Source of the DNA: Betaproteobacteria bacterium
GTDB lineage: Bacteria > Pseudomonadota > Gammaproteobacteria > Burkholderiales > Ferrovaceae
NCBI GenBank assembly: GCA_028870615.1
Contig: JAGWPH010000243.1
Coordinates: forward strand, 1 to 8,122
DNA: 8,122 nt
Direction: 5' to 3'
In this document: piece by piece, positions 5,792 to 8,122 of the stretch
Layout of the letters: the number at the start of each line of letters is the position of its first letter
How positions within the stretch are numbered: position 1 is the first letter of the stretch
Program-made: the position numbers and the translations under genes
Notes under the pieces: model-generated
The model's input: only the letters and a program-made list of their open reading frames with translations
Database searches by the model: none
Told to the model about the DNA's origin: nothing

Positions 5792-6220
5792 GTGTCCAGC
5801 GCTATTGATCCGGATCTGTTGTCCATTTACCAGAACAGCGACTATCGAGTACTGGGAGAGGGAAGTGCGGCTTTCGTGATGCACATTGGACAACCATGCA
5901 AACCTTTACGCAATCTGCTGCAGCGAACAGGGGTTTCTTCCTCTTGCTTTGTCAGCGCCTACAACCCTCGCAGCGAGCCACATACCGATGGGGAAAATGC
6001 CCGGGCCCAGGCGTGCTTGACCCAGGATGTCCAGCAGATGGGCTTACAGTATCTGGAAGGGGTGGGAGAGGACCCGGGCGGGGAATGTGCGGGAGAACCT
6101 TGTTTGCTCGTATTGGGGATATCGCGTGAAAAAGCCATTATGCTGGGCAACAAGTATGGACAAAATGCCATGCTGTGGTCCGAAGCAGATGGAATGCCCC
6201 AGTTGCTACTCCTGCGCTGA
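5792..6220 (+). CDS. DUF3293 domain protein
   Basis: 142 residues from a GTG start, covering essentially a whole DUF3293 domain. Recognised features are YQNSDYRV near the N-terminus (13-20), the central FVSAYNPRS (53-61; often AWNP in relatives) with a following GEN (67-69), LVLGISREKAI (106-116), and the C-terminal GQNAMLW (123-129) with LLLLR at the end. There is no signal peptide or membrane segment, so it is probably cytoplasmic. The function of the family is not known. It has five cysteines (36, 52, 75, 99, 104), which seems many for such a small cytoplasmic protein. It begins 34 bases after the kinase gene with no visible terminator between, so it may share that transcript. The GTG has no good ribosome site; two ATGs just upstream (5773, 5776) are out of frame. 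The 3' end overlaps the convergent transporter gene by 15 bases. Confidence 0.8.
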   Translation: MSSAIDPDLLSIYQNSDYRVLGEGSAAFVMHIGQPCKPLRNLLQRTGVSSSCFVSAYNPRSEPHTDGENARAQACLTQDVQQMGLQYLEGVGEDPGGECAGEPCLLVLGISREKAIMLGNKYGQNAMLWSEADGMPQLLLLR

Positions 6221-7396
6221 GCCACGCCGATGCCATGTGTCGGCTGCATGGAATAAGCCCCACACCCCCATGCAACCACACGCGAGCAGCCAAGCCAGCG
6301 CGTGACTCTGCCCCCCACAGAGATCAAGCACGACACCGATGCATAAGGGAGCAATCAGGCCGGCACCAAATCCCCCCAGGGAATAAACTGCCATGGCGGC
6401 ACCGCGTTCATGAGCGGTTGTACTGGCCACAAGCCCTGCGGTGAGGGCTGCAGAATCTGCCATGACTGCACCGAAGTAGAAGGGCAGAATCAGGATGAGT
6501 AACCAGGGGTAAGGGGCCGCAATGCCTGTTGCCCAAGCCAAGGTGCCGGACAACAGCATCACCCGGATGACATAACGCTGACGGTTTCCGCGTGTGGCCA
6601 CCTCGTTGCCCAGAATACTGGCTGGAATACCGACCAGATTGACCAGTGCGGCAAGGGTGGGGGCACTCAGGGGCAGGGTGCCCTGAGTTTCAGAATAGGC
6701 CAGCAGTGCCACGATCCAGGCACGAAACCCAAAGAGTTCCCAGCAGTGTGCTGCATATCCCAGGATGAAATGTCTGATCTTGTGGTCTTTAAGCGCTTGC
6801 CACTGACTGCGCAGCAATGAACGTGGCGGCCGAATTGGTGGATGTTTTTCATCGAGCAGTTTCCAAACCAGCGCTCCTGCCAGAAGCTGTTGCAACCCAG
6901 CAATCCAGAATGCGGTAGGCCAGCCCCATTGGGTTGCAACCCAACCCGCAATGGCATAGGAAAGGCTGGCGCCGATCCCGAATGTCGAAGTGTAGAACGC
7001 AATGAAACGTGGCTGTAGAACGGGCTCGATACGGTCCATCAGGGCACGCAACCCGGGCATGTAGGTTCCTGCAAGGCCGGCACCGATCACTGCCTGAAAC
7101 AGACAGGCTGACCAGAGCCCTTGGGCCAGGATCGAAAACCCCAAGCTGCCGGCGCCACTGATCAGGGCGCCCAGCATGAAAACCTTTCGGGCATCGATCC
7201 GGTCTGTCAGGCTCGACAGCCAGGAGATGGCTAAAATGTAACCGGCGAAATAGCTGCCACCCAACGCACCCGCTTCTCTCGCTGACAGTTGCCATGTTGT
7301 CTGGAGCGTGGGCAATAGTGCAGGCACCGTCGAGAATCCGGCCATGCTAAAAGCTTCTGCCACGCAGAGCAACAAGAGAATACGGGTGGGATGCAT
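6206..7396 (-). CDS. Major facilitator superfamily transporter
   Basis: 396 residues, the usual size for a 12-helix MFS permease in the inner membrane. Hydrophobic segments alternate throughout. The loop between helices 2 and 3 carries a motif-A-like SSLTDRIDARKVFMLG (61-76, with Asp65-Arg66). The fourth-to-fifth-helix region has GAGLAGTYMPGLRALM and a later GIGASLSYAIAGW. A longer basic cytoplasmic loop (about 185-215, with RPPRSLLRSQW) separates the two halves. The second half begins HFILGYAAHCWELFGFRAW, a pattern I recall from uncharacterised MFS permeases, and ends near GGFGAGLIAPL. The substrate cannot be told. ATG 7396 has no clear ribosome site. It is divergent from aceK, sharing a 65-base gap, and convergent with the DUF3293 gene, overlapping by 15 bases. 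Confidence 0.85.
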   Translation of the reverse strand: MHPTRILLLLCVAEAFSMAGFSTVPALLPTLQTTWQLSAREAGALGGSYFAGYILAISWLSSLTDRIDARKVFMLGALISGAGSLGFSILAQGLWSACLFQAVIGAGLAGTYMPGLRALMDRIEPVLQPRFIAFYTSTFGIGASLSYAIAGWVATQWGWPTAFWIAGLQQLLAGALVWKLLDEKHPPIRPPRSLLRSQWQALKDHKIRHFILGYAAHCWELFGFRAWIVALLAYSETQGTLPLSAPTLAALVNLVGIPASILGNEVATRGNRQRYVIRVMLLSGTLAWATGIAAPYPWLLILILPFYFGAVMADSAALTAGLVASTTAHERGAAMAVYSLGGFGAGLIAPLCIGVVLDLCGGQSHALAWLLACGCMGVWGLFHAADTWHRRGSAQE

Positions 7397-7461
7397 CGGA
7401 TGATTGGGTTCGAGGTGATGCTAGAATCATGACTCAGAATTCAGGTGAGCGATAGCCTACC
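7397..7461. promoter_or_regulatory. Divergent promoter gap between the MFS gene and aceK
   Basis: Sixty-five bases. A -10-like TAGAAT (plus, 7422-7427) would start aceK transcription near 7434, but no matching -35 is present at 16-19 bases, so an activator may be needed. AGGTGAG before aceK is about 12 bases from its ATG, longer than ideal. I found no convincing promoter for the transporter on the minus strand. Confidence 0.3.
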
Positions 7462-8122
7462 ATGCCAAATGCGATGATTGGAATTCCGGCGATCCCTACC
7501 CACCGACCTCCCAGCGTGGCGCAGATTGTGGCGGGGGCCCTGCTGGAAGGGTTTGACAGACACTATCGGCTGTTTCGTGAAGCCAGCCGCAAAGCTTCGG
7601 ATTTATTTGATCAAGCGGACTGGGTTGCTCTCCAGCAGGTCACCACCGAGCGCATCAAATTCTATGATTTACGGGTCAGCGAAGCAGTCAGGCGGCTCAT
7701 TACGGAATTTTCTGCGGATTCGTTGGATGACGAGGTCTGGCAGCAAATCAAGCTGGAATACATTGTGCTTCTCACGGAGCACAAGCAGCCCGAGTTGGCC
7801 GAGAGTTTTTTCAACTCTGTCTGTTGTCAGATTCTGCACCGATCGTATTATCACAATGCATTTATTTTTGTGCGTCCAGGGGTGTCCACAGAACATATCG
7901 ATTCTGATCCGCCCTCGTACCGCTGTTATTACCCTCTCCAGGATGGGCTGCGCACAACCATTGGCAGAATTATTTCAGATATGGGCTTCAAGCGTCCTTT
8001 TTCCAATCTGCGGTGCGATATTCAACGCACGCTGAAGGCATGGCGCATGCATTTGCCCTATCCATTGGTGCTGGAGGCCAACCAGCAGATTCAGGTACTG
8101 AGCGCCGTGTTTTACCGAAACA
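7462..8122 (+). CDS. aceK: Isocitrate dehydrogenase kinase/phosphatase, N-terminal part (runs off right edge)
   Basis: 220 complete codons of a protein usually about 570-600 residues long. AceK phosphorylates isocitrate dehydrogenase to switch it off, pushing isocitrate into the glyoxylate shunt, and also removes the phosphate. Family features seen are VAQIVAGALLEGFDRHYRLF (19-38), FDQADWVALQQVTTERIKFYD, the WQQIKLEYIVLL segment, AESFFNSVCCQIL (E. coli has a very similar FFNSVYCR), FIFVRPG and YYPLQDGL. All belong to the N-terminal regulatory domain; the kinase/phosphatase domain with its ATP site lies beyond the window. ATG 7462 is taken as start; a second in-frame ATG at 7474 has no better ribosome site. 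No aceA or aceB is visible here, so whether the host runs a glyoxylate shunt is open. It is divergent from an MFS transporter gene. Confidence 0.9.
   Translation, partial: MPNAMIGIPAIPTHRPPSVAQIVAGALLEGFDRHYRLFREASRKASDLFDQADWVALQQVTTERIKFYDLRVSEAVRRLITEFSADSLDDEVWQQIKLEYIVLLTEHKQPELAESFFNSVCCQILHRSYYHNAFIFVRPGVSTEHIDSDPPSYRCYYPLQDGLRTTIGRIISDMGFKRPFSNLRCDIQRTLKAWRMHLPYPLVLEANQQIQVLSAVFYRN

Noticed and set aside
7478..8035. Plus-strand open frame of 185 codons
   Set aside because: A shadow of aceK, whose frame matches the family throughout.

Overview
The window (8,122 bases, moderately GC-rich, almost fully coding) looks like ordinary chromosome of a Gram-negative proteobacterium. OmpW, a lipoprotein signal, AceK, DUF2844/DUF3443 and DUF3293 all point that way. 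A DsrC/TusE-type sulfur-relay protein would fit a sulfur-oxidising lineage such as Acidithiobacillus or a related acidophile, but this is a guess from gene content. I see no rRNA, tRNA, CRISPR array, insertion sequence or phage gene, and no gene-free stretch longer than about 125 bases.

Layout. (1) Bases 1-1864, minus strand: a tightly coupled three-gene operon. It encodes a DsrC-like protein that keeps only the inner conserved cysteine, a secreted DUF2844 protein and a DUF3443 lipoprotein that runs off the left edge. Stop and start codons overlap at both junctions. The operon has a good sigma70-type promoter whose -35 box is bracketed by an inverted repeat. (2) 1986-2435, plus strand: a small secreted protein, divergent from that operon. 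(3) 2487-3224, minus: an OmpW-family outer-membrane protein, convergent with the secreted protein. (4) 3339-5757: a complete phosphorelay split over three genes. An OmpR-type response regulator (minus) is divergent from an Hpt protein and a membrane-anchored hybrid histidine kinase (plus). (5) 5792-6220, plus: a DUF3293 protein, overlapping tail-to-tail with (6) 6206-7396, minus: a major facilitator transporter. (7) 7462 to the right edge, plus: the N-terminal part of aceK, isocitrate dehydrogenase kinase/phosphatase.

How the genes may work together. In the relay, the kinase would pass phosphate from His62 to its own receiver Asp350, then to Hpt His58, then to regulator Asp53. The regulator gene lies directly upstream of ompW on the same strand, so OmpW is a natural candidate target.

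The most interesting part is the left operon. Its DUF3443 lipoprotein shows, in the right order and spacing, the signatures of a two-lobed pepsin-like aspartic protease: DTGS, GILGVG, TLTFG and DSGS. It is translationally coupled to a secreted DUF2844 partner and to an atypical DsrC-family protein. This suggests a sulfur- or redox-linked envelope system of unknown function.
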